Shown one piece after another: positions 33,756-46,280 of a DNA stretch of 64,000 nt. The stretch is from contig NW_027478390.1 in NCBI RefSeq assembly GCF_051014685.1, forward strand, positions 1,834,501-1,898,500, given 5' to 3'. A program made the position numbers and the translations under genes. Every line of letters starts with the position of its first letter. Positions within the stretch are counted from its first letter, which is position 1. This DNA comes from Ptiloglossa arizonensis (Eukaryota > Arthropoda > Insecta > Hymenoptera > Colletidae). The notes under the pieces were generated by a model, which saw only the letters and a list, made by a program, of their open reading frames with translations, was not told where the DNA came from and searched no databases.

Positions 33756-34860
33756 TTACTCCGTTTCTTTCTTCGTTTCTCCATTTATTTCTCCGTTTCT
33801 CCGTTTCTTTGTTCGGTTCTCTGTTTCTTTGTTCGATTCTCGGGTTCTGTGTTCGTTTCTCCGTTTCTTTCTTCGTTTCTCCGTTTCTTTGTTCGTTTCT
33901 CCGTTTCTATCTCTGTTTCTCGGTTTATTTCTTCGTTTCTCCATTCAGTTCTCCGATTCTCCGTTTCATTATTCGTATCTCAGTTTCTTTGTTCGTTTCT
34001 CCGTTTCTTTCTTCGTTTCTCCTTTTCTTTCTTCGTTTCTCCGTTTCTTTCTTCGTTTCTCCGTTTCTTCCTTCGTTTCTCCTTTTCTTTCTTCGTTTCT
34101 CCGTTTCTTTCTTCGTTTCTACGTTTCTTTCTTCGTTTCTCCGCTTCTTTCATCGTTTCTTCGCTTCTCCGTTTCTTTCTTCCTTTCTCCGTGTATATCT
34201 CCGCTTTTCTGTTTATTTCATCGTTTCTCCATTTATTTCTCCGATTCTCCGTATCTTTATTCGTTTCTCCGTTTCTTTCTTTGTTTCTCCGATTCTTTCT
34301 TCGTTTCTCCGTTTCTTTCTTCGTTTCTCCGTCTCTTTCTCCGTTTCTCCGATTCTTTGTTCGTTTCTTCGTTTCTTTCTTCGTTTCTCCGTATCTTTCT
34401 TCGTTTCTCCGTTTCTTTCTTCGTTTCTCCGTCTCTTTCTTCGTTTCTCCGTTTCTTTCTTCGTTTCTCCGTTTCTTCCTTCGTTTCTCCGATTCTTTCT
34501 TCGTTTCTCCGTTTATTTCTTCCTTTCTCCATTTATTTCTCCGCTTCTCCGTTTCTTTCTTCGTTTCTCCGTTTCTTTGTTCGTTTCTCCGTATCTTTCT
34601 TCGTTTCTCCGATTCTTTCTTCGTTTCTCCGTTTATTTCTTCGTTTCTCCATTTATTTCTCCGTTTCTCTGTTTCTTTCTTAGCTTCTCAGTTTCTTTCT
34701 TCCTTTCTCCGACTATATCTTCGTTTCTCCATTTATTTCTCCGCTTCTTTGTTCGTTTCTCCATTTATTTCTCCGTTTCTCCGTTTCTTCCTTCGTTTCT
34801 CCGATTCTTTCTTCGTTTCTCCGTTTATTTCTTCCTTTCTCCATTTATTTCTCCGCTTCT
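33756..34860 (+). repeat. Minisatellite block G, copy 2, with insertion
   Basis: The markers of 31751-32700 recur in the same order. About 120 bp of tttcttcctttctccattta-type units are added near 34500, and similar units recur to about 35220 as smaller tandem copies marked by cgtctctttctccg and tttgttcgtttcttcg (34450-35220). Confidence 0.75.
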
Positions 34861-35285
34861 CCGTTTCTTTCTTCGTTTCTCCGTTTCTTTCTTCGTTTCT
34901 CCGTCTCTTTCTCCGTTTCTCCGATTCTTTGTTCGTTTCTTCGTTTCTTTCTTCGTTTCTCCGTATCTTTCTTCGTTTCTCCGTTTCTTTCTTCGTTTCT
35001 CCGTCTCTTTCTTCGTTTCTCCGTTTCTTTCTTCGTTTCTCCGTTTCTTCCTTCGTTTCTTCGTTTCTTTCTTCGTTTCTCCGTATCTTTCTTCGTTTCT
35101 CCGTTTCTTTCTTCGTTTCTCCGTCTCTTTCTTCGTTTCTCCGTTTCTTTCTTCGTTTCTCCGTTTCTTCCTTCGTTTCTCCGATTCTTTCTTCGTTTCT
35201 CCGTTTATTTCTTCCTTTCTCCATTTATTTCTCCGCTTCTCCGTTTCTTTCTTCGTTTCTCCGTTTCTTTGTTTGTTTCTCCGTT

Positions 35286-35825
35286 TCTTTCCCCGTTTCT
35301 CGGTTTATTTCTTCGTTTCTCCATTTATTTCTCCGATTCTCCGTATCTTTCTTCGTTTCTCCGTTTCTTTCTTCGTTTCTCCGTTTCTTTCTTCGTTTCT
35401 CCGTTTCTTTGTTCGTTTCTCCGTTTCTTTCTTCGTTTCTCCGTTTCTTTTTTTCGTTTCTCCGTTTATTTCTTCGTTTCTCCATTTATTTCTCCGTTTC
35501 TCCGGTTCTTTCTTCGATTCTCAGTTTCTTTCATCCTTTCTCCGACTATATCTTCGTTTCTCCATTTATTTCTCCGGTTCTTTGTTCGTTTCTCCATTTA
35601 TTTCTCCGTTTCTCCGTTTCCTTCTTCGTTTCTGCGTTTCTTTGTTCGTTTCTCCGTTTATTTCTTCGTTTCCCCATTTATTTCCCCGTTTCTCCGTTTC
35701 TTTCTTCGTTTCTCCGTTTCTTTCTTCGTTTCTCCGTTTCTTTCATCGTTTCTTCGCTTCTCCGTTTCTTTCTTCCTCTCTCCGTTTATATCTTCGTTTC
35801 TCCATTTATTTCTCCGTTTCTTTCT
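35286..35825 (+). repeat. Minisatellite block H, copy 2
   Basis: This repeats 32741-33280 at 2,545 bp, including the seven-T variant near 35446 and cctctctccg near 35776. Small differences are visible (tttcatcctttctcc for tttcttcctttctcc, and ccggttctttgttcg for ccgcttctttgttcg). Confidence 0.8.
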
Positions 35826-36245
35826 TCGTTTCTCCGTTTCTTTCTTCGTTTCTCCGTTTATTTCTTCGTTTCTCCATTTATTTCTCCTTTTCTCCGTTTC
35901 TTTCTTAGTTTCTTCGTTTCATTGTTCGTTTCTCCGTTTCTTTCTTCGGTTCTCCGTTTATTTCTTCGTTTCTCCATTTATTTCTCCGTTTCTCCGTTTC
36001 TTTCTTCGTTTCTTCGTTTCTTTCTTCGTTACTCCGTTTCTTTCTTCGTTTCTCCATTTATTTCTCCGTTTCTCCGTTTCTTTCTTCGTTTCTCCGTTTC
36101 TTTCTTCGTTTCTCCGTTTCTTTCTTCGTTTCTCCGTTTCTTTCTTCGTTTCTCCGTTTCTTTGTTCGTTTCTCCGCTTCTTTGTTCGTTTCTCCATTTA
36201 TTTCTCCGTTTATTTCTTCGTTTCTCCGTTTCTTTCTTCGTTTCT

Positions 36246-36920
36246 CCATTTATTTCCCCGATTCTCCGTTTCTTTCTTCTTTTCTTCGTTTCTTTCTTCG
36301 TTACTCCGTTTCTTTCTTCGTTTCTCCGTTTCTTTCTTCGTTTCTCCGTTTATTTCTTCATTTCTCCATTTATTTCTCCGCTTCTCCGTTTCTTTCTTCG
36401 CTTCTCAGTTTCTTTCTTCCTTTCTCCGACTATATCTTCGTTTCTCCATTTATTTCTCCGCTTCTTTGTTCGTTTCTCCATTTATTTCTCCGTTTCTCCG
36501 TTTCTTTCTTCGTTTCCGCGTTTCCTTGTTCGTTTCTCCGTTTATTTCTTCGTTTCTCCATTTATTTCTCCGTTTCTCCGTTTCTTTCTTCGTTTCTCCG
36601 TTTCTTTCTTCGTTCCTCCGATTCTTTTTTCGTTTCTCCGTTTCTTTCTTCGTTTCTCCGTTTCTTTCTTCGTTTCTCCATTTATATCTCCTTTCTCCGT
36701 TTCTTTCTTCGTTTCTCCGTTTCTTTGTTCGTTTCTCCGATTCTTTTTTCGTTTCTCCGTTTCTTTCTTCGTTTCTCCATTTCTTTCTTCGTTTCTCCAT
36801 TTATTTCTCCTTTTCTCCGTTTCTTTGTTCGTTTCCCCGTTTCTTTGTTCGTTTCTCCGTTTCTTTGTTCGTTTCTCCGTTTATTTCTTCTTTTCTCCAT
36901 TTATATCTTCGTTTCTCCGT
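36246..36920 (+). repeat. Minisatellite block F, copy 1 of 3
   Basis: The block is marked by tatttccccgattctccg, tttcttcttttcttcg, cgtttccgcgtttccttg, ttcctccgattcttttttcg and atttatatctcctttctccg. The last two break the 20-bp phase. The same order is found from about 42651 and about 46281. Confidence 0.85.
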
Positions 36921-37440
36921 TTCTTTCTTCGTTCCTCCGATTCTTTTTTCGTTTCTCCGTTTCTTTCTTCGTTTCTCCGTTTCTTTCTTCGTTTCTCCAT
37001 TTATATCTCCTTTCTCCGTTTCTTTCTTCGTTTCTCCGTTTCTTTGTTCGTTTCTCCGATTCTTTTTTCGTTTCTCCGTTTCTTTCTTCGTTTCTCCGTT
37101 TCTTTCATCGTTTCTTCGCTTCTCCGTTTCTTTCTTCCTCTCTCCGTTTATATCTTCGTTTCTCCATTTATTTCTCCGTTTCTTTCTTCTTTTCTCCGTT
37201 TCTATCTTCGTTTCTCCGTTCATTTCTTTGTTTCTCCATTTATTTCTCCGTTTCTCCGTTTCTTTCTTCGTTTCTCCGTTTCTTTGTTCGTTTCTCCGTT
37301 TCTTTCTCCGTTTCTCGGTTTATTTCTTCGTTTCTCCAATCATTTCTCCGATTCTCCGTTTCTTTCTTCGTTTCTTCGTTTCTTTCTTCGTTACTCCGTT
37401 TCTTTCTTCGTTTCTCCATTTAATTCTCCGCTTCTTCGTT

Positions 37441-38960
37441 TCTTTGTTCGTTTCTCCGTTTCTTTGTTCGTTTCTCCGTTTCTTTGTTCGGATCTCCGTT
37501 TCTTTGTGCGTTTCTCCGTTTCTTTGTTCGTTTCTCCGTTTCTATGTTCGTTTCTCCGTGTCTTTGTTCGTTTCTCGGTTTCTATCTTCGTTTCTCCGTT
37601 TACTTCTTCGTTTCTCCATTTATTTCCCCGTTTCTCCGTTTCGTTCTTCGTTTCTCCGTTTCTTTGTTCGTTTCTCCGTTTCTTTCTCCGTTTCTCGGTT
37701 TATTTCTTCGTTTCACCATTTATTTCTCCGATTCTCCGTTTCTTTCTTCGTTTCTCCGTTTCTTTCTTCGTTTCTCCGTTTCTTTCTTCGTTTCTCCGTT
37801 TCTTTCTTCGTTTCTCCGCTTCTTTCTTCGTTTCTCCGTTTATTTCTTCGTTTCTCCATTTATTTCTCCGTTTCTCCGTTTCTTTCTTCGTTTGTCCGTT
37901 TCTTTCTTCGTTTCTGAATTTCTTTGTTCGTTTCTCCGTTTCTTTCTTCGTGTCTCTGTATCTTTGTTCGTTTCTCCGTTTCTTTCTCCGTTTCTCGGTT
38001 TATTTCTTCGTTACTCCACTTATTTCTCCGATTCTCCGTTTCTTTCTTCGTTTCTTCGTTTCTTTCTTCGTTACTCCGTTTCTTTCTTCGTTTCTCCATT
38101 TATTTCTTCGTTTCTCCATTTATTTCTCCGTTTCTCCGTTTCTTTCTTCGTTTCTCTCTTCCTCTCTCCGTTTATATCTTCGTTTCTCCATTTATTTCTC
38201 CGTTTCTTTCTTCTTTTCTCCGTTTCTATCTTCGTTTCGCCGTTCATTTCTTTGTTTCTCCATTTATTTCTCCGTTTCTCCGTTTCTTTTTTCGTTTCTC
38301 CGTTTCTTTGTTCGTTTCTCCGTTTCTTTCTCCGTTTCTCGGTTTATTTCTTCGATTCTCCAATTATTTCTCCGATTCTCCGTTTCTTTCTTCGTTTCTT
38401 CGTTTCTTTCTTCGTTACTCGGTTTCTTTCTTCGTTTCTCCATTTAATTCTCCGCTTCTTCGTTTCTTTGTTCGTTTCTGCGTTTCTTTGTTCGTTTCTC
38501 CGTTTCTTTGTTCGTTTCTCCGTTTCTTTGTTCGTTTCTCCGTTTCTTTGTTCGTTTCTCCGTTTCTATGTTCGTTTCTCCGTTTCCTTGTTCGTTTCTC
38601 CGTTTCTTTCTTCGTTTCTCCGTTTCTTTCTTCGTTTCTCCGTTTCTTTCCCCGCTTCTCGGCTTATTTCTCCAATTCTCCGTTTCTTTCTTCGTTTCTC
38701 CGTTTCTTTCTTCGTTTCTCCGTTTCTTTCTTCGTTTCTCCGTCTCTTTCTTCGATTCACCGTTTCTTCCTCCGTTTCTCCGTTCCTTTGTTCGTTTCTC
38801 GGTTCCTTTGTTCGTTTCTCCGTTTCTTTCTTCGTTTCTCCATTTATTTCTGCATTTCTCCGTTTCTTTGTTCGTTTCTCCGTTTCTTTGTTCGTTTCTC
38901 CGTTTCTTTCTTCGTTTCTTCGTTTCTTTCTTCGTTACTCCGTTTCTTTCTTCGTTTCTC
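37441..38960 (+). repeat. Minisatellite block E, copy 1 of 3
   Basis: The block starts with a run of tttctttgttcg units including gatctccgtttctttgtgcg (37491) and tttctatgttcg. It later contains tttccccgcttctcggctta (38648) followed by gattcaccgtttcttcctcc. The order recurs near 39345-40880 (offset about 1,904 bp at the second marker) and near 44645-46045. Confidence 0.8.
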
Positions 38961-39344
38961 CGTTTCTTTCTTCGTTTCTCCGACTCTTTCTACGTTTCTC
39001 CGTCTATTTCTTCGTTTCTCCATTTATTTCCCCGCTTCTCCGTTTCTTTCTTCGTTTCTCCGTTTCTTTCTTCGTTTCTCCGTTTCTTTGTTCGTTTCTC
39101 CGTTTCTTTCTCCGTATCTCGGTTTATTTCTTCGTTTCTCCAATTATTTCTCCTATTCTCCGTTTCTTTCTTCGTTTCTTCGTTTCTTTCTTCGTTCCTC
39201 TGTTTCTTTGTTCGTTTCTCCGTTTCTTTCTCCGTTTCTCGGTTTATTTCTTCGTTTCTCCACTTATTTTTCCGATTCTCCGTTTCTTTCTTCGTTTCTT
39301 TCTTCGTTACTCCGTTTCTTTCTTCGTTTCTACATTTATTTCTC

Positions 39345-40880
39345 CGCTTCTTCGTTTCTTTGTTCGTTTCTCCGTTTCTTTGTTCGTTTCTCCGTTTCTT
39401 TGTTCGTATCTCCGTTTCTTTGTTCGTTTCTCCGTTTCTTTGTTCGTTTCTCCGTTTCTATGTTCGTTTCTCCGTTTCTTTGTTCGTTTCTCCGTTTCTA
39501 TCTTCGTTTCTCCGTTTACTTCTTCGTTTCTCCATTTATTTCTCCGTTTCTCCGTTTCGTTCTTCGTTTCTCCGTTTCTTTGTTCGTTTCTCCGTTTCTT
39601 TCTCCGTTTCTCGGTTTATTTCTTCGTTTCACCATTTATTTCTCCGATTCTCCGTTTCTTTCTTCGTTTCTCCGTTTCTTTCTTCGTTTCTCCGTTTCTT
39701 TCTTCGTTTCTCCGTTTCTTTCTTCGTTTCTCCGCTTCTTTCTTCGTTTCTCCGTTTATTTCTTCGTTTCTCCATTTATTTCTCCGTTTCTCCGTTTCTT
39801 TCTTCGTTTGTCCGTTTCTTTCTTCGTTTCTCAATTTCTTTGTTCGTTTCTCCGTTTCTTTCTTCGTGTCTCTGTATCTTTGTTCGTTTCTCCGTTTCTT
39901 TCTCCGTTTCTCGGTTTATTTCTTCGTTACTCCACTTATTTCTCCGATTCTCCGTTTCTTTCTTCGTTTCTTCGTTTCTTTCTTCGTTACTCCGTTTCTT
40001 TCTTCGTTTCTCCATTTATTTCTTCGTTTCTCCATTTATATCTCCGTTTCTCCGTTTCTTTCTTCGTTTCTCTCTTCCTCTCTCCGTTTATATCTTCGTT
40101 TCTCCATTTATTTCTCCGTTTCTTTCTTCTTTTCTCCGTTTCTATCTTCGTTTCTCCGTTCATTTCTTTGTTTCTCCATTTATTTCTCCGTTTCTCCGTT
40201 TCTTTTTTCGTTTCTCCGTTTCTTTGTTCGTTTCTCCGTTTGTCGGTTTATTTCTTCGATTCTCCAATTATTTCTCCGATTCTCCGTTTCTTTCTTCGTT
40301 TCTTCGTTTCTTTCTTCGTTACTCGGTTTCTTTCTTCGTTTCTCCATTTAATTCTCCGCTTCTTCGTTTCTTTGTTCGTTTCTGCGTTTCTTTGTTCGTT
40401 TCTCCGTTTCTTTGTTGGTTTCTCCGTTTCTTTGTTCGTTTCTCCGTTTCTTTGTTCGTTTCTCCGTTTCTATGTTCGTTTCTCCGTTTCTTTGTTCGTT
40501 TCTCCGTTTCTTTCTTCGTTTCTCCGTTTCTTTCTTCGTTTCTCCGTTTCTTTCCCCGCTTCTCGGCTTATTTCTCCGATTCTCCGTTTCTTTCTTCGTT
40601 TCTCCGTTTCTTTCTTCGTTTCTCCGTTTCTTTCTTCGTTTCTCCGTTTCTTTCTTCGATTCACCGTTTCTTCCTCCGTTTCTCCGTTCCTTTGTTCGTT
40701 TCTCGGTTCCTTTGTTCGTTTCTCCGTTTCTTTCTTCGTTTCTCCATTTATTTCTCCATTTCTCCGTTTCTTTGTTCGTTTCTCCGTTTCTTTGTTCGTT
40801 TCTCCGTTTCTTTCTTCGTTTCTTCGTTTCTTTCTTCGTTACTCCGTTTCTTTCTTCGTTTCTCCATTTCTTTCTTCGTT
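39345..40880 (+). repeat. Minisatellite block E, copy 2 of 3
   Basis: The marker series matches 37441-38960 with small offset changes (1,904-1,916 bp) caused by gains and losses of 8- and 12-bp modules. The tttgttcgtatctccg variant here replaces tttgttcggatctccg. The stretch between the copies is the same minisatellite with atttatatctcc and gtctctgtatc variants. Confidence 0.78.
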
Positions 40881-42650
40881 TCTCCGATTCATTCTACGTT
40901 TCTCCGTCTATTTCTTCGTTTCTCCATTTATTTCCCCGCTTCTCCGTTTCTTTCTTCGTTTCTCCGTTTCTTTCTTCGTTTCTCCGTTTCTTTGTTCGTT
41001 TCTCCGTTTCTTTCTCCGTATCTCGGTTTATTTCTTCGTTTCTCCACTTATTTCTCCGATTCTCCGTTTCTTTCTTCGTTTCTCCGTTTCTTTCTACGTT
41101 TCTCCGTCTATTTATTCGTTTCTCCATTTATTTCCCCGCTTCTCCGTTGCTTTCTTCGTTTCTCCGTTTCTTTCTTCGTTTCTCCATTTATTTCTCCGCA
41201 TCTCCGTTTCTTTCTCCGATTCTCCGTTTCTTTCTTCGCTTCTTCGTTTCTTTGTTCGTTACTCAGTTTCTTTCTTCGTTTCTCCGTTTCTTTCTTCGTT
41301 TCTCCGTTTCTTTCTTCGTTTCTCCGTCTATTTCTTCGTTTCTCCATTTATTTCTCCGCTTCTCCGTTTCTTTTTCGTTTCTGCGCTTCTTTGTTCGTTT
41401 CTGCGTTTCTTTGTTCGTTTCTCCGTTTCTTTCTTCGTTCCTCTGTTTCTTTGTTCGTTTCTCCGTTTCTTTCTCCGTTTCTCGGTTTATTTCTTCGTTT
41501 CTCCACTTATTTTTCCGATTCTCCGTTTCTTTCTTCGTTTCTTTCTTCGTTACTCCGTTTCTTTCTTCGTTTCTACATTTATTTCTCCGCTTCTCCGTTT
41601 CTTTCTTCGTTTCTCCGTTTCTTTCTTCGTTTCTCCGTTTCTTTGTTCGTTTCTCTGTTTCTTTGTCCGTTTCTCCGTTTCTTTCTTCGTTTCTCTGTTT
41701 CTTTCTTCGTTTCTCCGTTTGTTTCTTCGTTTCTCCGTTTCTTTCTTCGTTTCTCGGTTTATCTCTTCGTTTCTCCATTTATTTCCCCGGTTCTCCGTTT
41801 CTTTCTTCGTTTCTTCGTTTCTTTCTTCGTTACTCCGATTCTTTCTTCGTTTCTCCGTTTCTTTCTTCGTTTCTCCATTTATTTCTTCGTTTCTCCGTTT
41901 CTTTTTTCGTTTCTCCGTTTCTTTCTTCGTTTCTCCATTTATTTCTCCGTTTCTCCGTTTCTTTCTTCGTTTCTCCGTTTCTTTGTTCCTTTCTGCGTTT
42001 CTTTCTCCGTTTCACGGTTTATTTCTTCGTTTCTCCGTTTTTTCCTTCGTTTCTCCGTTTCTTTCTTCGTTTCTCCGTTTATTTCTTCGTTTCTCCATTT
42101 ATTTCTCCGTTTCTCCGTTTCTTTCTTAGTTTCTTCGTTTCATTGTTCGTTTCTCCGTTTCTTTCTTCGGTTCTCCGTTTATTTCTTCGTTTCTCCATTT
42201 ATTTCTCCGTTTCTCCGTTTCTTTCTTCGTTTCTTCGTTTCTTTCTTCGTTACTCCGTTTCTTTCTTCGTTTCTCCATTTATTTCTCCGTTTCTCCGTTT
42301 CTTTCTTCGTTTCTCCGTTTCTTTCTTCGTTTCTCCGTTTGTTTCTCCGTTTCTCCGTTTCTTTCTTCGTTTCTCCGTTTCTTCCTTCGTTTCTCCGTTT
42401 CTTTCTTCGTTTCTCCGTTTATTTCTTCCTTTCTCCATTTATTTCTCCGTTTCTCTGTTTCTTTCTTCCTTTCGCCGTTTATATCTTCGTTTCTCCATTT
42501 ATTTCTCCGTTTCTTTCTTCGTTTCTCCGTTTCTTTGTTCGTTTCTCCGTTTATTTCTTCATTTCTCCATTTATTTCTCCGTTTCTCCGTTTCTTTCTTC
42601 GTTTCTCCATTTATTTCTCCGTTTCTTTCTTCGTTTCTCCGTTTCTTTCT

Positions 42651-43255
42651 TCGTTTCCCATTTATTTCCCCGATTCTCCGTTTCTTTCTTCTTTTCTTCG
42701 TTTCTTTCTTCGTTTCTCCGTTTCTTTCTTCGTTTCTCCGTTTATTTCTTCATTTCTCCATTTATTTCTCCGCTTCTCCGTTTCTTTCTTCGCTTCTTAG
42801 TTTCTTTCTTCCTTTCTCCGACTATATCTTCGTTTCTCCATTTATTTCTCCGCTTCTTTGTTCGTTTCTCCATTTATTTCTCCGTTTCTCCGTTTCTTTC
42901 TTCGTTTCCGCGTTTCCTTGTTCGTTTCTCCGTTTATTTCTTCGTTTCTCCATTTATTTCTCCGTTTCTCCGTTTCTTTCTTCGTTTCTCCGTTTCTTTC
43001 TTCGTTCCTCCGATTCTTTTTTCGTTTCTCCGTTTCTTTCTTCGTTTCTCCGTTTCTTTCTTCGTTTCTCCATTTATATCTCCTTTCTCCGTTTCTTTCT
43101 TCGTTTCTCCGTTTCTTTGTTCGTTTCTCCGATTCTTTTTTCGTTTCTCCGTTTCTTTCTTCGTTTCTCCATTTCTTTCTTCGTTTCTCCATTTATTTCT
43201 CCTTTTCTCCGTTTCTTTGTTCGTTTCCCCGTTTCTTTGTTCGTTTCTCCGTTAC
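42651..43255 (+). repeat. Minisatellite block F, copy 2 of 3
   Basis: The marker order is as at 36246. This copy and the third share tcgtttcccatttatttccc, a two-base shortening of the usual tttctccattta, so these two are closer to each other than to copy 1. The offset to copy 3 is 3,630 bp. Confidence 0.85.
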
Positions 43256-44644
43256 TTTGTTCGTTTCTCCGTTTCTTTCTTCGTTTCTCCGTTTCTTTCT
43301 TCGTTTCTCCGTTTCTTTCATCGTTTCTTCGCTTCTCCGTTTCTTTCTTCCTCTCTCCGTTTATATCTTCGTTTCTCCATTTATTTCTCCGTTTCTTTCT
43401 TCTTTTCTCCGTTATTATCTTCGTTTCTCCGTTTATTTCTTCGTTTCTCCATTTATTTCTCCGTTTCTCCGTTTCTTTCTTCGTTTCTCCGTTTCTTTCT
43501 TCGTTTCTCGGTTTCTTTCATCGTTTCTTCGCTTCTCCGTTTCTTTCTTCCCCTCTCCGTTTATATCTTCGTTTCTCCATTTATTTCTCCGTTTGTTTCT
43601 TCTTTTCTCCGTTTCTATCTTCGTTTCTAAGTTTACTTCTTCGTTTCTCCATTTATTTCTCCGTTAATCCGTTTCTTTCTTCGTTTCTCCGTTTCTTTCT
43701 TCGTTTCTCCGTTTCATTCTTCGTTTCTCCGTTTCTTTCTTCATTTCTCCGTTTCTTTCTTGGTTTCTCCGCTTCTTTCTTCGTTTCTCCGTTTATTTCT
43801 TCTTTTCTCCATTTATTTCTTCGTTTGTCCGTTTCTTTCTTCGTTTCTCAATTTCTTTGTTCGTTTCTCCGTTTCTTTCTTCGTGTCTCTGTATCTTTGT
43901 TCGTTTCTCCGTTTCTTTTTCCGTTTCTCGGTTTATTTCTTCGTTACTCCACTTATTTCTCCGATTCTCCGTTTCTTTCTTCGTTTCTCCGTTTCTTTGT
44001 TCGTTTCTCCGATTCTTTTTTCGTTTCTCCGTTTCTTTCTTTGTTTCTCCGTTTCTTTCTTCGTTTCTCCGTTTCTTTCATCGTTTCTTCGCTTCTCCGT
44101 TTCTTTCTTCCTCTCTCCGTTTATATCTTCGTTTCTCCATTTATTTCTCCGTTTCTTTCTTCTTTTCTCCGTTTCTATCTTCGTTTCTCCGTTCATTTCT
44201 TTGTTTCTCCATTTATTTCTCCGTTTCTCCGTTTCTTTCTTCGTTTCTCCGTTTCTTTGTTCCTTTCTCCGTTTCTTTCTTTGTTTCTCCGTTTCTTTCT
44301 TCGTTTCTCCGTTTCTTTCATCGTTTCTTCGCTTCTCCGTTTCTTTCTTCCTCTCTCCGTTTATATCTTCGTTTCTCCATTTATTTCTCCGTTTCTTTCT
44401 TCTTTTCTCCGTTTCTATCTTCGTTTCTCCGTTCATTTCTTTGTTTCTCCATTTATTTCTCCGTTTCTCCGTTTCTTTCTTCGTTTCTCCGTTTCTTTGT
44501 TCGTTTCTCCGTTTCTTTCTCCGTTTCTCGGTTTATTTCTTCGTTTCTCCAATCATTTCTCCGATTCTCCGTTTCTTTCTTCGTTTCTTCGTTTCTTTCT
44601 TCGTTACTCCGTTTCTTTCTTCGTTTCTCCATTTAATTCTCCGC

Positions 44645-46045
44645 TTCTTCGTTTCTTTGTTCGTTTCTCCGTTTCTTTGTTCGTTTCTCCGTTTCTTTGT
44701 TCGGATCTCCGTTTCTTTGTGCGTTTCTCCGTTTCTTTGTTCGTTTCTCCGTTTCTATGTTCGTTTCTCCGTGTCTTTGTTCGTTTCTCCGTTTCTATCT
44801 TCGTTTCTCCGTTTACTTCTTCGTTTCTCCATTTATTTCTCCGTTTCTCCGTTTCGTTCTTCGTTTCTCCGTTTCTTTGTTCGTTTCTCCGTTTCTTTCT
44901 CCGTTTCTCGGTTTATTTCTTCGTTTCACCATTTATTTCTCCGATTCTCCGTTTCTTTCTTCGTTTCTCCGTTTCTTTCTTCGTTTCTCCGTTTCTTTCT
45001 TCGTTTCTCCGTTTCTTTCTTCGTTTCTCCGTTTCTTTCTTCGTTTCTCCGTTTCTTTCTTCGTTTCTCCGCTTCTTTCGTCGTTTCTCCGTTTATTTCT
45101 TCGTTTCTCCATTTATTTCTCCGTTTCTCCGTTTCTTTCTTCGTTTGTCCGTTTCTTTCTTCGTTTCTCAATTTCTTTGTTCGTTTCTCCGTTTCTTTCT
45201 TCGTGTCTCTGTATCTTTGTTCGTTTCTCCGTTTCTTTCTCCGTTTCTCGGTTTATTTCTTCGTTACTCCACTTATATCTCCGATTCTCCGTTTCTTTCT
45301 TCTTTTCTCCGTTTCTATCTTCGTTTCTCCGTTCATTTCTTTGTTTCTCCATTTATTTCTCCGTTTCTCCGTTTCTTTTTTCGTTTCTCCGTTTCTTTGT
45401 TCGTTTCTCCGTTTGTCGGTTTATTTCTTCGATTCTCCAATTATTTCTCCGATTCTCCGTTTCTTTCTTCGTTTCTTCGTTTCTTTCTTCGTTACTCGGT
45501 TTCTTTCTTCGTTTCTCCATTTAATTCTCCGCTTCTTCGTTTCTTTGTTCGTTTCTGCGTTTCTTTGTTCGTTTCTCCGTTTCTTTGTTCGTTTCTCCGT
45601 TTCTTTGTTCGTTTCTCCGTTTCTTTGTTCGTTTCTCCGTTTCTATGTTCGTTTCTCCGTTTCTTTGTTCGTTTCTCCGTTTCTTTCTTCGTTTCTCCGT
45701 TTCTTTCTTCGTTTCTCCGTTTCTTTCCCCGCTTCTCGGCTTATTTCTCCGATTCTCCGTTTCTTTCTTCGTTTCTCCGTTTCTTTCTTCGTTTCTCCGT
45801 TTCTTTCTTCGTTTCTCCGTTTCTTTCTTCGATTCACCGTTTCTTCCTCCGTTTCTCCGTTCCTTTGTTCGTTTCTCGGTTCCTTTGTTCGTTTCTCCGT
45901 TTCTTTCTTCGTTTCTCCATTTATTTCTCCATTTCTCCGTTTCTTTGTTCGTTTCTCCGTTTCTTTGTTCGTTTCTCCGTTTCTTTCTTCGTTTCTTCGT
46001 TTCTTTCTTCGTTACTCCGTTTCTTTCTTCGTTTCTCCATTTATT
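44645..46045 (+). repeat. Minisatellite block E, copy 3 of 3
   Basis: The gatctccgtttctttgtgcg marker of copy 1 is shared at offset 7,213 bp (37491/44704). The tttccccgcttctcgg and gattcaccg markers follow copy 2 at offset 5,173 bp. This copy is therefore a mosaic of the other two or derives from their common ancestor. Confidence 0.78.
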
Positions 46046-46280
46046 TCCCCGCTTCTCCGTTTCTTTCTTCGTTTCTCCATTTATTTCTCCGCATCTCCGT
46101 TTCTTTCTTCGCTTCTCAGTTTCTTTCTTCCTTTCTCCGACTATATCTTCGTTTCTCCATTTATTTCTCCGCTTCTTTGTTCGTTTCTCCATTTATTTCT
46201 CCGTTTCTCCGTTTCTTTCTTCGTTTCCGCGTTTCCTTGTTCGTTTCTCCGTTTCTTTCTTCGTTTCTCCGTTTCTTTCT

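Noticed and set aside
25844..35908. A 3,354-codon open frame that resembles a repetitive membrane or surface protein (F/L/S/V/R rich)
   Set aside because: The hydrophobic character comes from TTT, TTC and CTC codons of pyrimidine-rich DNA. All three phases give the same peptide repeat, so no frame is selected.
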